Below are positions 1-11,610 of a DNA stretch of 64,000 nucleotides, piece by piece. Position 1 is the first letter of the stretch. Each line of letters opens with the position of its first letter. The translations under genes and the position numbers were made by a program. This DNA comes from Micrasema longulum (lineage: Eukaryota; Arthropoda; Insecta; Trichoptera; Brachycentridae), in contig JAGVSM010001191.1 of assembly GCA_022494885.1 (NCBI GenBank), forward strand, positions 248,001-312,000, written 5' to 3'. A model generated the notes under the pieces. It saw only the letters and a list, made by a program, of their open reading frames with translations. It had not been told where the DNA came from and did not search any database.

Positions 1-540
1 TATAATTCAAGTATTTCACTAACATACGAGGCAACGCCTGAAAATTACATTACACTTAATTTCAAAATGACGTAAATGATGTACCAAAACACGTCTTGCA
101 GATACAGCGGTTAAAACTCAATCTCATGTTAAATAGGTTCATCACTTAAATTTCATACGTGAATATGGTATATCAGGTTATTTTAAAGATTCAATAATAA
201 ATGTTCGTCTCTCCGCCTTATACAATTCACATTTTATATCTTTAAACGCGCATACGTACATTTATGGCAACCGATATGCATATTGCTGTTTTAGTATAGG
301 AAATTTCAAACAGCTATAAAACTAAGCAAATCCACTTCGGAGATACTCAAGAAACCAATTCCAGTTTTATTTAAGACTAGCAGACCCGTCAGACGTTGTC
401 CTGCCCGAACGTTGGCTTGCCTGCTATTAGTTTGAAAAAGGACTTTTCATTGATAAGCAGGTACCTAGGTACTTGTTTGTGATTAAATTACAAAACTAAA
501 AATTTATAATAAAAGTACTCATAGTTAATTAACAAAAATA
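1..540. other. CASK intron, no recognised feature
   Basis: AT-rich sequence upstream of the first CASK exon in the window. The first 45 bases carry a short stretch (GGCAACGCCTGAAAA) also found inside the F1 repeats, so a degenerate F1 edge may lie here. Nothing else is recognised. Confidence 0.4.
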
Positions 541-655
541 ACAATTACTTAAGCTACTACATACACACTTAGGTCATAGATTTCTCTGGATCATGTCTAG
601 TCTGCCTATCTAGGTACAACCTGTTTTAAGGCAGACATTTTTATGCAAAAATAAA
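541..655 (+). mobile_element. LINE 3' tail with terminal hairpin (type T1)
   Basis: Closely matches 60500-60606. Both copies hold a stem-loop whose arms are GTCTGCCT and AGGCAGAC, followed by ATTTTTATGCAAAAATAAA. A hairpin followed by an A-rich end is typical of a LINE 3' terminus. No coding part remains. Confidence 0.5.
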
Positions 656-1328
656 CAATGACATTACTACCTTATAATTCATTTACTATACAGTTATACA
701 ATATTAATTTATAAGGAATGTATTTTCAGTAAATTTTCCGAATTTTCTCGACCTAAACCCTGTAACCAATTTTTACAAATTTGTTTAATTGAAGATATTC
801 AAATATTTCATTTAAGTAGGTACTTGTTTATGGTTGAATTCCAAAATATATATCTTTTTTTTTTCAAATGTGGCATTTTTTTTGCAAACGTCCTGTCTTC
901 TCACGAACAGAGGGGTGTACTTATGTGGGAATACGATTTTAAAATGTATGTGTTTAATATATTTTCATTATTATAAAAAATCCAGTAAAACGAAATAAAT
1001 GGGTAAAAATCTGATTGAGATCCATAAAAACAAATGCTGTTTGTAAACATTTATAAACGAAAAAAAATCATATACAAAAAAACAACATAAATAAATTAAA
1101 ATAATAAATTAAAAACATCTTTCCATTATTTTGTAAATGCATTCTCCTCAAATGCAACCCTGGTCGATCGATGAATAAAACATTTATGCTCCTTACTTCT
1201 TTTTTTACATATTGGATTGAAGATTTTAATATCTACGAACACGCACAGCACAAATATCTATATTTCTCTGAAAACCGCATATAAATCAGTTAAGTCATTT
1301 AGGAGGAGTTCAGTGACATCACACGTAC
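656..1328. other. CASK intron, no recognised feature
   Basis: AT-rich sequence with no convincing coding or repeat signal by eye. Confidence 0.4.
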
Positions 1329-1477
<149 letters not shown>

Positions 1478-1637
1478 CAAATAAAAATAAATCTGCATTT
1501 TATTGTTAGGTAATAGTTGTATTTTGCAAAAACCTATGAACTGTGTAACACTTCATGCCTTGATGCCAGAAATCCCCTGACTCTGTCAAATTAAATCATC
1601 GAAAGGGTCGAGGATTTCAAATACCTGACAACTTTAA

Positions 1638-2135
1638 AAAAAAACTGGGATTGTTTCTAGGAATAACAGGCGCCACATTCAACTGTATGAAAGCTGTCTG
1701 GAGATTGGATATTTACTTAGTGAAAACCAAATTCCGCCTATATAACGCCTGCATAACACCTATTCTTTTCTATGGATGCGAATCGTGGCACCTTACTAGG
1801 GCCCGAAACAGCAAAATACTGAGCTTTGATAATATGTGTCTTAGAAGAATCTTGGGTGTGCGGTGGTTTAACTTTGTGCGAAATAAAATAATAAGAAAAC
1901 GGAAGCAGCAAACTCCGATGACAACTGTCATCAAGCGGAAGAGATACGGTTGGCATGGCCATGTACTGCGGATGCCTCCTGTTCTCGACATCCTAGAGGT
2001 CCACTGCTGATTGTTTGTCGGCAGTTCATGTCAGAACTACGAGATGCAAACCTGACTTGGGAAGATGCATAGGAGTTGACTATCGACAGAGATGCCTGGA
2101 GGATCTTGATGGACACCATATGTTCCAACTAGGGA
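1638..2135 (+). pseudogene. LINE reverse transcriptase C-terminus, broken
   Basis: The frame from about 1651 reads RLYNACITPILFYGCESW, then a region ending RRILGV, and later a W-H-G-H-V-L-R-M-P segment. This is the usual tail of RTE/Proto2-type non-LTR retrotransposon polymerases (Y-G-C/S-E-T/S-W and a final G-H-V-x-R-M). A frame change at about 2005 leads into a T-W-E-D-A block followed by a stop and then D-R-D-A-W-R, also typical of that end. The catalytic domain is absent, so this is a 5'-truncated, frameshifted copy inside the CASK intron. Confidence 0.8.
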
Positions 2136-2332
2136 GCGGACATGGAATGATGATGACTTGTATTTTTGTTCCGTTTCCGGGCGGATGAAGAATACAGCTA
2201 TGTGTGTGTGAAGTAGAACCAGAATCCCGAACGAACGTTTTTTTGGTTTGATGTTGAAGAATGTTTAATGGGCGCCCCATTTGGACAAATTTATGTCGTT
2301 TCGAACAATTATTTTTGGTGATTATAAATTAG

Positions 2333-2596
2333 CAGTGGCGTCTTTGATACCAAATTTCTAGTGAAGCTCAGATTTTAAGCATAAGTATAATATGCGTAAA
2401 TGTTAAGTAGGTACCTATAATAAATAACACAGTACGGACCATGTTGTAGGCATCTTTCAGCAATTTTATATTGGTTGCTAGTTTTTTATCTACATAATGT
2501 GTTGATATAATGCGAATTAAAATACATATTAGGCACTGGTGAATAGCAATGATATCTTAGTGAGGCTCTGCCTCACTTGCTGCTCCTTCGTCCCTG
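2333..2596 (+). mobile_element. hAT-type MITE with 8-bp target duplication
   Basis: The element begins CAGTGGCG and ends TCGTCCCTG, which gives short imperfect hAT-like terminal repeats (CAGtGgC against CAGgGaC). It is flanked on both sides by TAAATTAG (2325-2332 and 2597-2604), the 8-bp duplication expected of hAT. It is homologous, in inverse orientation, to 22233-22557. No coding capacity. Confidence 0.85.
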
Positions 2597-2639
2597 TAAA
2601 TTAGCTTTTACCCGCAACTTATGATAAATTAAATGTTTT

Positions 2640-3592
2640 ACCAGTTAAGGGTATTTTATGGAGCAAAATTATTATCCAACAGATGTTCAGCTCGATATAT
2701 AAACATAAATTAGAACACAGCTATCTAACAAGATTGACATCTGTTGATGGCCTAGTAGTACCAAAATTTAAAAATAAATATGGACAACGTACGTTGGATT
2801 ATATTGTTCCAAAAGTATTTAATTTGTTGCCACTTGACATGAAAACATGTCATTGTAAAAATAAAATTAAGTTTCTATTACGTAAGTGGTTAGTAGATAA
2901 AACGTTCCTTTATTGATTTATTATTTATGTAATACATTTCTTATATTTTTTATTTATTATTATTTTTTTACATTTATATACTTTTTAAAAAAAAATTTTT
3001 TTAATTTTTTTATCCCTCATTGAATACATTTTTGTTATTTTCTTGGGTTAACCTTTTCTTTTCTTTTATTACTTTCTTACTTTCATATTTCATTTACATT
3101 TTTTAGATCTTAATTTTAATATGTACTTTCAATTTTCTTACTAATTTTTTTGTTCTGTAGATATGAATTAAAATTCTCGATTTACTTTACTTTGTTTAAT
3201 TTATTTTTTTATCTTGTTTTGATTACATTTATGAGCATACACTATTTATATATATGTCTATTATTTTTTTTTTCTTATATTTAAAATATATTTAAGTAAA
3301 TTACTATTCTTTCACATTAATTGTATTATTTTACTCTATTTTCTTACTTAAAAAAAATAAAAAAAATATCTTTAAACTATTTTTATGTTTATTATTTTAT
3401 ACGTTTACAGTATTATGTCTGTACTCTTCTTATTTGATTATTAATTAAAACTAATGTCTGAGCACCCGATGACAAACTATTATTGAATAGTTTATCGGGA
3501 CAAAATATATCTTAATACTTTGTTTTCTTTATAGTGTATTAATATTGTAATAATATGTATATTTTACTGAATAAAGACTCTATAAAAACTTA
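2640..3592 (+). pseudogene. LINE 3' end (Jockey/CR1-like) with 3' hairpin
   Basis: The open frame at 2683-2916 encodes a 77-residue C-terminal fragment with the typical layout of these polymerases: a tail segment, a P-K-V-F-N-L-L-P motif, then K-I-K-F-L-L-R-K-W-L. A low-complexity T-rich 3' region follows. Near 3467-3500 there is a hairpin (arms AAACTATT/AATAGTTT extended by CCGAT/ATCGG), and the copy ends with AATAAAGACTC. The catalytic domain is missing. Confidence 0.65.
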
Positions 3593-3599
3593 ATTCGAA

Positions 3600-4132
3600 T
3601 GGTATTAGGAATTAATTAATAATTAGTAATTAATTAGTTTTGGCGTTTATTAATAGGAATTTTTCCTTTATAATGTCTATTTTTTCGGGAAAGAAAGGAG
3701 CTTGAATTGATTACCGATCCTCCAACTTTCGCTATGAAAAAATATGGCAGTACGTTAGTTTGTAGTGACGCGCGATGTCGCATCATTATTCTGTTCACGA
3801 ATCCAAAATCCTACTACAAAACTAAAATGAAAAACAAACCAAACTAACCATAGATAAAGCAAGTCAATTATAGAAATATAAAGAATTCATTTCAAATTTA
3901 TTATCTTTTATATCCCTTCTTACCTCTTATTTATTTTTAAATAATGTTGTTCATTGTTGGCATACATTTTTTTTCTTTATATGTTTTTAATTCGGCATGA
4001 AAAATAAGTATATTTTTACATTGCCAATTTCTTCGGCTATCTCTAAACATAAAAAAATATGTCGATCGATAGCTGCGTTGAGACGTGAAGGAAACACAAA
4101 CAAACATACCTACGCACTTTCGCATTTATAAT
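3600..4132. other. CASK intron with degenerate dispersed repeat
   Basis: 3600-3930 shows nothing recognisable. Around 4055-4110 the reverse complement (TTTCCTTCACGTCTCAACGC) resembles 54531-54550, so this is part of an undefined dispersed repeat rather than a gene. Confidence 0.3.
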
Positions 4133-4250
4133 ATTATTCGTATTTATTTATTTTTGTTCATTCAACATTACACTCGTTTACATATTCATGAACTTATTAA
4201 GGCTTTTTAGGCCGTGTTCATGTTAAGCCATAATACCTAACAAGTATAAA
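4133..4250 (-). mobile_element. LINE 3' tail (type T2), minus strand
   Basis: The reverse complement reads ATGGCTTAACATGAACACGG, then a hairpin-like GGCCTAAAAAGCC, then AAGTTCATGAA, and ends in AAAAATAAATAAATA. The same words occur on the + strand at 47141-47215. Only the 3' terminus is left. Confidence 0.5.
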
Positions 4251-4386
4251 AAAATATTATAGAATATAATAAATTATGGGGACGTGTGATGCAATAGAAT
4301 AACAATCCAGAAAAATAAAACATAAATGAAAAAGAATAAACCGATAAATAATGATATTCCAAAGAAGATAACATAAAAAAAATAAT

Positions 4387-4961
4387 CAGTAGCTCAATAA
4401 CAAATAACTATCGACGTGCTTATAAGCGACGTGATAACAATTTCTCACCATGGTTGTTTATCGTTTTAGCGATCACAATGCAACATCCGTAAACACCTAA
4501 TATGAAATGTCAAAATATTTACGTTTTGCGACGTATAACCCCGCTACGCAATCATTTGATTTTCACCGGTATAAATATGGAAAATATTCCAAAACTGCTA
4601 TTTCTTATTTATTTATTTATTATTTATCATGCTATTTATTTCATTTAGCCGGCGCGCGGCGGTTGGCAAGTCAAATGTCAAGAAAAACAGTCGCCATAGT
4701 AATTGTAATTAAATTTTCGCTTTTTTGTATTAGATACTCCTTACTTTATTACAAATGGAATATATTGTAATTTTTTTAATATTGTACGCCGATATTTCGC
4801 GAATAAATTGTATTTATTTAGGAGGAAAACCATAAACAAACCGATACGAGCGTTGACTTAGAGATTACACACGCGTTGACTATGACTATTGTTCATTGTA
4901 TTCGCTCAAATGCTTTGCATGTTTTTAAGCACGTCGATCGTTATTTGTGATTAAGCTACTG
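4387..4961. mobile_element. Non-autonomous DNA transposon with ~40-bp terminal inverted repeats
   Basis: The left end CAGTAGCTCAATAACAAATA continues to GACGTGCTTA. It is matched in inverse orientation at the right end (4926-4961: TAAGCACGTCGATCG to GCTACTG). The CAG...CTG termini suggest hAT. The flanks AAAATAAT and ATATAAAT are only a partial 8-bp duplication. The inner region is locally GC-rich (GCCGGCGCGCGGCGG near 4650). An 87-codon open frame inside shows no transposase motif. Confidence 0.7.
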
Positions 4962-5095
4962 ATATAAATATTAAATTATAAATCATTCAAATTTTGTTAC
5001 ATTCATAATCAAATATATAAAAAATAGAATCACTGAAATATGTATTAAGTATATGAGTAAATAAGTATATTAGTATTAGCATAATTATGGATTCG

Positions 5096-5400
5096 AGATA
5101 GATGGATTATGTAGGTAAAGCTGAGAAAAGCATTATCGACAATAGCAGGAAAAATAATCTGCTTTGGTTTGGAAGTGGAAGCAAATGGAGGACAAAAAAA
5201 CGGCAAAAAGATACACGATGCGAACGTTGATAAACGCAAAAAAACTAGGCAAACGCAGAAAGACATGGCAAGAGCAAATTCAAAAGATGGGCATGTTGAA
5301 AGTCAGAATTATCGTGGTGCGTGATAAGGTGTACAAAGTAGAGGAAGCGAAGTATGTATGCAAAAATAGTTATATGACATTCCTTATTTCCTACCCCTCC
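5096..5400 (+). pseudogene. LINE reverse transcriptase C-terminal fragment
   Basis: Translation gives a segment ending N-L-L-W-F-G followed by K-K-L-G-K-R-R-K-T-W-Q-E-Q-I-Q-K-M. This matches the late C-terminal pattern (W-F-G-H, then G-R-P-R-K-T-W-x-E-x-I) of non-LTR polymerases. There is at least one frame change near 5160. It is short and clearly dead. Confidence 0.6.
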
Positions 5401-5534
5401 GGCGAAATAGCGTGATGATTTGTTTTTTGTAAATATTTTTGTTTTTTATGTTTTTATAGTTGTTCTTTTGCTATAAGGAATGTAGCATTTTAATATGGCA
5501 AAATAAATAATTAGGCTTAAAATATGAACAATAT

Positions 5535-6028
5535 TTTCAGTTTGTCCAAATTTTTGTAGACATGGACTAGATTCAACTCCCTTGGGAGCTGTTAACATTA
5601 ACATATTACAAAGAGATGAAGAATATTATAAAGAAGGTACTATAGAAGTCTAGGCATCTACAGGGCTTATGACCTGTCATTGGCTGGTTTAAGTGGCCAC
5701 TTAACAGCTCCTTAAAATATTGTTGATAAATCCACCTGGTCCATGAAGAAGTATAGAAATTTAAAAAAAAAAAAAATTTTCAGGCGTTGCCTAGTATATG
5801 AATCTCACCCGCATAAATAAAAGTCTCAGCTCTTTACTTCACAAACAACAACAGATAAAAGAATCGAAGGAATATAGATTTTCAAATATGGTCAAAATGG
5901 TGAATGTTACACAGTGTGTAAAGTGGCCACTGAAACCAGCCAATGACAGGTCATAAGCCCTGTAGATGCCTTAACTTCTATATTACCTTCTCTAAAATGT
6001 TCTTTATCTCTTTGTAATATGTTAAAAT
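5535..6028. mobile_element. F1 fold-back repeat, best-preserved copy
   Basis: TTAACATATTACA at 5598-5610 is mirrored by TGTAATATGTTAA at 6013-6025. The intervening arms of about 105 bp (the words GTCTAGGCATCTACAGGG, CTTATGACCTGTCATTGG, TTTAAGTGGCCAC) are mirrored at 5921-6012. Outside the left arm, 5539-5597 holds a further block (TTTGTCCAAATTTTTGTAGA) that accompanies F1 in most copies. TTAA at both ends would fit a piggyBac-type target, but the accompanying flank argues that the true ends lie elsewhere. Confidence 0.75.
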
Positions 6029-6867
6029 ATGAACCCTGAATTAAATTTGGCAGTTGAAAAAAATTTCGTTTTTTTTTACTCCAGTTTAGAAGTTACTGCT
6101 ATATTATTTTTAACATACATAAGGTTTAAAGAATGTTTTTTATTAGTATAGGAAAAAAATGCCACTTGCAAAAACATAGTAAATTTTTTTTTATTGAATA
6201 CAAAAAAAACTTTTTTACTGAAAACATTTATAAAACAAACACAAATTTCAACATGTTAGGTAGGTAGGAATCAGGTGAAAGAGAAAAAAAAAGTGGTGTC
6301 TAACGAGAGTCGAACTGTCAAAATGTGAATGCCGATTTAGGCGGGATTACGAATGGAAACCTAGCGGAAAAATAGATGCCATAGAGAAGACGATTTCTAG
6401 CAATTAGAAAATAAAAAACTGTCATTATTTCTTAATTTATTATTGGAAAAATAAAACCGGAATGTGAGTGTTCGTTTAAACATACATACGGTCTCAAAAG
6501 GTTGAGGTCCAACTGCCACAAAAAACTTAAGACTGTAGTTACGAAAAAAGTTTGATTAAAATAACTTTGAAATGGATTGCGTGAAGAAAAATAAAATAAA
6601 ATAACCCGGTTCGACGAATAAGTAATATTAAATGTCACCTGTTTTTTTTTATTTAGCTTGTTTTAATGCAGCGCCTAACTGCCCAAAAAATTCGTGTTTT
6701 TTCTATCAATTTCATTTGGGGGCTAAATATGAATTGGGTCTTTTTTCTGTAATGTTCTAAATATCTGAATAAATAAATGAAATATGCATATCTAATCATG
6801 CCAAGTCTTCCTTCATGGTTTTTGTAATATTTGAATATTGATTAATGAGTGAATAATTATTTTTTAG
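6029..6867. other. CASK intron, no recognised feature
   Basis: AT-rich sequence leading to the acceptor TATTTTTTAG that ends at 6867. No coding or repeat signal was recognised. Confidence 0.4.
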
Positions 6868-6990
6868 TGTCGGATCCCGCATTCCACAGGAAGACTTTGG
6901 TTCTACTTGGAGCTCATGGGGTTGGAAGACGTCACATCAAGAATACCCTCATAGCCAAGCACCCTGATCAGTACGCCTACCCAATACCAC
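6868..6990 (+). CDS. CASK: CASK exon: start of guanylate-kinase-like domain
   Basis: This is the first CASK exon in the window. CASK is a membrane-associated guanylate kinase scaffold at synapses and cell junctions; earlier exons (CaM-kinase-like, L27, PDZ, SH3) lie outside. The exon starts by completing a codon (2 bases), then reads [20 protein letters not shown] and on to AYPIP, ending with the first base of a His codon. The A-H-G-V-G-R-R segment is the P-loop position, where active guanylate kinases have P-S-G-V-G-K; the Arg in place of the catalytic Lys fits the non-enzymatic, binding role of MAGUK domains. Splice sites are clean: TTTTTTAG before and GTAAGT after. The reading phase joins perfectly to the exon at 17230, giving P-H-T-T-R. 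The match to the animal CASK family is strong. Confidence 0.95.
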
Positions 6991-8055
6991 GTAAGTTTAA
7001 TCATTTATAACATGTATACTCTTTTGGGAAAGTTGTGTTACGGATTGTATAAAATATGTCTTCAAAGAGTTTTTTCCTACATATTAAAATATTTGACTGA
7101 ACATCGCACGGAAAGCAAGGCCGGTCAACAGAGGGCGCTGTCAAACATTACTTAACAAAGAACACCAAACAGATATCTCTATTTTGCACGCCGACAGCCC
7201 CCAGTGATTACGTGATTTTTAATCTCTAAAGCTCTTAATTTAAATTACCTTGTAAACTCGAAACGTGAAAAGAAACTCGCACAATAGTAATATTCATTAA
7301 ATGTTTTTTTTTTCGTTTTTTTACAATATACATAAGTGATAAAACAGAGTATTAAAAAAATAAAGCATAATTACATGGCAATGAAATACATATTAATAGT
7401 AAACAAAAAATCCCACAAAGGCATGGCCTGTTCGTGGGTATTTAATAAAAATGACCTACATCACTCTTAATCACTGTAATGAAATGCTAATTTTTTTTCG
7501 AGTTTATTGCCAAATAGCAATTTTACCAATCGACCATAATATCGATAAACATGAAAACGTAGATATAGGTAATTATTTACAATCAACAAAAAGAAATATT
7601 ACACAGCAAATAGAAATCGCAATATTTTTATGCATCAGGAGGAGTTGATTTATGAAAAAAAAACCGTTTGCACAAAATATTTTAATTAATGTATCCATAT
7701 CAAAAAACGTATTTATTTTTATCCTACATTCATTTTTATAATAGAGACCTGAATGAGTTCTCTCTTTTTCCCGAAATATGGTGTTTTCTACTAAGTATCT
7801 CTTCTAGTACTCTATCTTTACCTTTTTACATCGGGCAACAAAGCCAACTTTATCGTTAAGCTCCACTATTAGGCTTGAAATGACAGTATATGTTTTTCTG
7901 CCGATGTGTAAAAAACATATATTTTTCATAACGTTATACATGTTGAATTTCGTGCCAAAAAAGTGTATTTGCCGGGAATTTTTTTTCTAAAAAAATTTTC
8001 TGCACATAGAATAATTATGGAGACATATTGAAATAACATGCAGAGATTGGTTTTG
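6991..8055. other. CASK intron (10.2 kb), first part
   Basis: Begins with the donor GTAAGT. AT-rich with a T run at 7303-7325. No gene or clear repeat was recognised before the mariner fragment. Confidence 0.4.
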
Positions 8056-8292
8056 ACGCTTTAAAAATAATGATTTTGATTTTGAAGATAAAGAAAGCGA
8101 TGGCGTACAGAAAAAGTTTGAAGACAAAGAATTGGAAGCATTATTTGATGAAGACCCGTGTCAAACGCAAAACGAACTTTCAGAGTCATTAGGAGTTGAT
8201 CACGCAATAGTTTTCAAACGTCTAAAAGCATTTGGAATTATTCAAAAGCAACGAAATTGGGTACTGTACGAATTGCAGCCAAGAGACGTCTA
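8056..8292 (+). pseudogene. mariner transposase N-terminal fragment
   Basis: Translation near 8065-8290 gives an acidic stretch F-E-D-K-E-L-E-A-L-F, then DEDPCQTQNELSESLG, then K-R-L-K-A-F-G-I-I-Q-K-Q and W-V-L-Y-E-L-Q-P-R-D. This is the second helix-turn-helix and linker of mariner transposases (family form D-E-D-P-C-Q-T-Q, K-R-L-K-A-M-G, W-V-P-Y-E-L-K-P-R-D). The frame then stops. The D,D34D catalytic domain and both terminal repeats were not found. Confidence 0.85.
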
Positions 8293-8398
8293 ACAATAAC
8301 AGTACGAACTTGTTCAAGTCTTCAAAATAGTTTTTATGTCTAGATTGCCTAGGTACAATTTTAGTCAGAAAAGAATGGATAAATTCTAAATTACAAAT

Positions 8399-8550
8399 TA
8401 CTTCGAAAAACGAACATTAAATTGCGTTGTTCCAGGGTTGTTCAATGATCTCCCACAAACCATCATTAACATGAAAGATCTTCAATTGATAAAAAAAGAA
8501 CTGAAAAAATACTTTATAGTGTTTGAAATATCTTCTAAATACTTGTGAAA
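8399..8550 (+). pseudogene. LINE C-terminal fragment
   Basis: Reads V-V-P-G-L-F-N-D-L-P-Q-T-I then L-I-K-K-E-L-K-K-Y. This resembles the L-W-N-x-L-P-x-x-I ... F-K-x-x-L-K end of CR1/Jockey-type polymerases. It is short and the assignment rests on pattern only. Confidence 0.45.
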
Positions 8551-9337
8551 CGGTTATGAAATATTGTAAAAAAAAACCTGTCTTAAAAAAAATGTGTCCT
8601 TCCAAAAATTCTTTAGACCTAATGAATAACATATTTAAAAAATATTAAATAAACGCTGTTCTGCAGCACTGAAACTAGAAAAAATCTATTGCAATTTTAA
8701 ACTAATAATAGTGATTAGTATGATTATCTATTACTAGTATTTCTTTTACCGTTTTTAACATATAATTTTCACGGTATTTTTTTTTTACAATAAGATAATA
8801 CGTCATAAATAGTTCTTGAGTTATGTGCTTAAACAAAATATTCCACAACCGCAATCTTGCTAATAAATAAATTTTACTTTTTTTTTAAACCTATTTTTCA
8901 TCACTATCATTTATGCTTTCTTGAGATAAAAAACAAATAAAATAGACCATGAAATATTTTTCATAAAGACGTCTGAGGTACTCGTATTCTTAAAATAACA
9001 ACCCGAAAACATTCCCTTTGCGACACTATCCCAATTGAAAACGGACTCAAACGATCAAGTGTCTAAAATTTAAGGCTCTAGATCAACTCCTAGACGTGAA
9101 AAATGTTCGGTTTTCAGGAACAACTGGCCGAGGTGCTGAAATCGGTTTATTCCGAGGGTCAAAGAAGGGTACAGTCTTTTGTAAAGGAAATTTAAGGCGG
9201 TTGAAAAGAGTTTATTTTACATAACGTAATTTTGCCGGTGAAAATATTTTATTTTATCTTAGTGTAGAGCTGGAAGTCTCGGGTTTTATTCCCGGAAAGG
9301 ACAACATCGTGTATTGATTCAAAAGGTGGTTCTAAAT

Positions 9338-9420
9338 CAGTATTTTTCAACCTTTTTGAATGCGCGACCCCTTTCTAAGTAAAAAAAAAATCTAGCCATC
9401 CTCCAGGATCTTAACTTCAT
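9338..9420 (+). mobile_element. hAT element end (relic)
   Basis: CAGTATTTTTCAACCTTTTT followed by GCGACCCC strongly resembles the conserved hAT terminus CAGTGGTTCTCAACCTTTT...GCGACCCC. No matching opposite end or duplication was found, so only one end is claimed. Confidence 0.5.
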
Positions 9421-10377
9421 TATACTACCATCAGTCAGAAATTTTACCACGTCTTTTATTTTCTTGCTACTGGGACCATATTATTTTTACTAATCGAAAA
9501 ATCAAGAATAAGGCAAGAGCGGGTGCAGACGGCCAGATAAGTATAAGATATACTTAAAATGGAATTTGATACGCATAAAATTGACGTCTTCAAGATGAAG
9601 AGATAAAAATAATATCCAAATTAGAAATTATTTGCCACATCCTACCTATGTGAGCTTACATTGGTTATTTGCGTCTCAAAAATAGAAACACTAGTTGGTA
9701 GACTGTTAAAAAAAAAATTAAGAATAACAAAAATAAGAAGGCTTTACAAATTTAATGCGTATGGCCTTCTTATAAATAATCAAGATACGCTGCATTTGAT
9801 GAACGAATACAGTGCCCTATGAGCCTATAGGTGCAGATTTGGAAATCGTTATTTATTTTTAGAACTTCAACGAACTACTAGCAACACTCACATATAAAAT
9901 TAAATAATATGTCTCAGCCAGTAAATTTGAATAACTTTCAATGGTACACAAGTTAAAAAAATTAAGAATAATACAACACTCAATTCTTAAAGAAATTAAA
10001 AAATTAAAAAATACATAACAGAACAAAAAAAATATTGCAACAATTATTGAAAAACAAAGCTTTTAAAAACGCTGGACGAGTCTTTAATGTTCTTGATGAT
10101 GATGATGATGATAATACTACGATAAATTCATTAGATAATCCATAACATTAAAAAAATATTGCATATATTGGTTCAGAAATATATTATATGTAATATTATT
10201 GTGTAAAAATATAAAAAAATAATACGTGTACTTTTTTTAAGGCATTTTTAGATCTAAATAAAAATTAATATCATACAATCGAAAACACATGGTTTAAAAT
10301 TATAAATTCTGTCAAAACTTCTTTATTTTAATAGATGTTTTTAAGATAAATATTTTCGATCTTACAATTTCTGAAAA
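9421..10377. other. CASK intron with a short S1 SINE relic
   Basis: 9786-9835 carries the 3' words of the S1 SINE (ACGCTGCATTTG, CAGTGCCCTATG, TAGGTGCAGA) in + orientation. A (GAT)n run lies at 10095-10113. The rest is unassigned AT-rich DNA. Confidence 0.4.
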
Positions 10378-10525
10378 TATATTAATTTTGAGAGCCATTT
10401 TCAACGGGTTGTAAATAACTCACTATCATAAAATTGGGAATCGAGTTGGCGTAGAGTGGGATTTGAACCTCGGACCTCTGATCCGTGAGTCCGTGACACT
10501 GGCCACGGGACAACCACCCGATTTG
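10378..10525 (-). mobile_element. SINE family S3 (tRNA-headed), minus strand
   Basis: The reverse complement contains GGATCAGAGGTCCGAGGTTC followed by AAATCC, a pol III B-box-like segment. The body word GAAAATGGCTCTCA is shared with 15262-15400, and 18296-18415 looks like a third copy. Confidence 0.6.
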
Positions 10526-11007
10526 TATAATTCGATTATATTGAACCTCGCATCATTTCCACAACAGATCCACTCGTAGACCATATTATCGTTTGGGTTT
10601 ATTTTTCAATCTTCTTCGTAATCAATTCCGATTTCAAGTTTTCCCAACACATTTAGCATAAATGGGTAAAACCAACCCAAGATCTCTACTCGAGGCAGGA
10701 GGAGTCTTTCGAGTACATCCCTCGAAAAGTTGACGGCTAAGTTAATCAATATTCGATTTCTCGCGAAATAAAATTTCCAGAAGAAGATATTCATAATTAT
10801 GAGTAAACTCCTTGAAATGGTATTTTTTTAATGTCATGTTTTTAAATAAATACATATATTCATTCATTTTTTTTTCTAATAGTCAGTTACACCAAAAAAA
10901 AATTAAATTTGATAATTATGTTACAAATGAAGAATTTTTTAAAATTATATATTATAAAATATTATTCTGCGAAACATTAATCACTATATTTATAAAACAC
11001 TTAAGCT
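10526..11007. other. CASK intron, no recognised feature
   Basis: AT-rich sequence. Short open frames on both strands have no recognisable motif. Confidence 0.35.
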
Positions 11008-11610
11008 TGTAAGTGAAAATTCTTGAAGGAAGTTGATTGTAGTTTATTACATAAATAAAAAACGAGAAAGTTTGAATTATACAGTGACCGGTTTCATCGC
11101 TTTCGCGATATCTTCGAGACTGGTATCTTTATTAAGGCGTTCAATGTATTTATACAAAACAGGGGTAAGGATAAATAATTCAAAATCATATGAAAGTAAA
11201 TTAAATAAAGTTAATTTTATCTTAAGGATCATTATCAATTTTTTTTCGGGTTAACTAATTTGGACTTTTTACCGTTTGTTTTTCAGAAAATCATAATTGT
11301 CTAATATCACACTCACGAAGGAAGGGACACTAAAAATAAAATACTTAAACTCATTCAAATAGCATTATATTTACTCATTAGTTAACCCGAAAAAAATTTG
11401 ATAATGATCCTTAGGATAAAAATAACTTTATTCAATTTACTTTCATATGGTTTTGAATTATCTATCCTTACCTCTGTTTTGTATAAATACATTAAACTTC
11501 TTAATAAAGATACCAGTCTCGAAGATGTCGCGAAAGTGATAAAACCGGTCACTGGATATTCAAAATTCGTGGATTAAAGAATCACTCGTCTTTTATTTAT
11601 ATAATAAATC
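11008..11610. mobile_element. Giant fold-back element FB1, copy 1
   Basis: A near-complete palindrome. The left arm words CATCGCTTTCGCGATATCTT, GAGACTGGTATCTTTATTAA and ATCTTAAGGATCATTATCAA reappear inverted in the right arm (TTAATAAAGATACCAGTCTC, GATGTCGCGAAAGTGAT, TTGATAATGATCCTTAGGAT). The leader TTGTAAGTGAAAATTCTTGA precedes the left arm in both copies. The loop is about 100 bases. Copy 2 is at 25926-26512. No coding capacity. Confidence 0.9.

Noticed and set aside
5598..6025. piggyBac MITE with TTAA duplication
   Set aside because: TTAA is present at both ends, but other copies continue past these points with the same sequence, so the TTAA may be internal.
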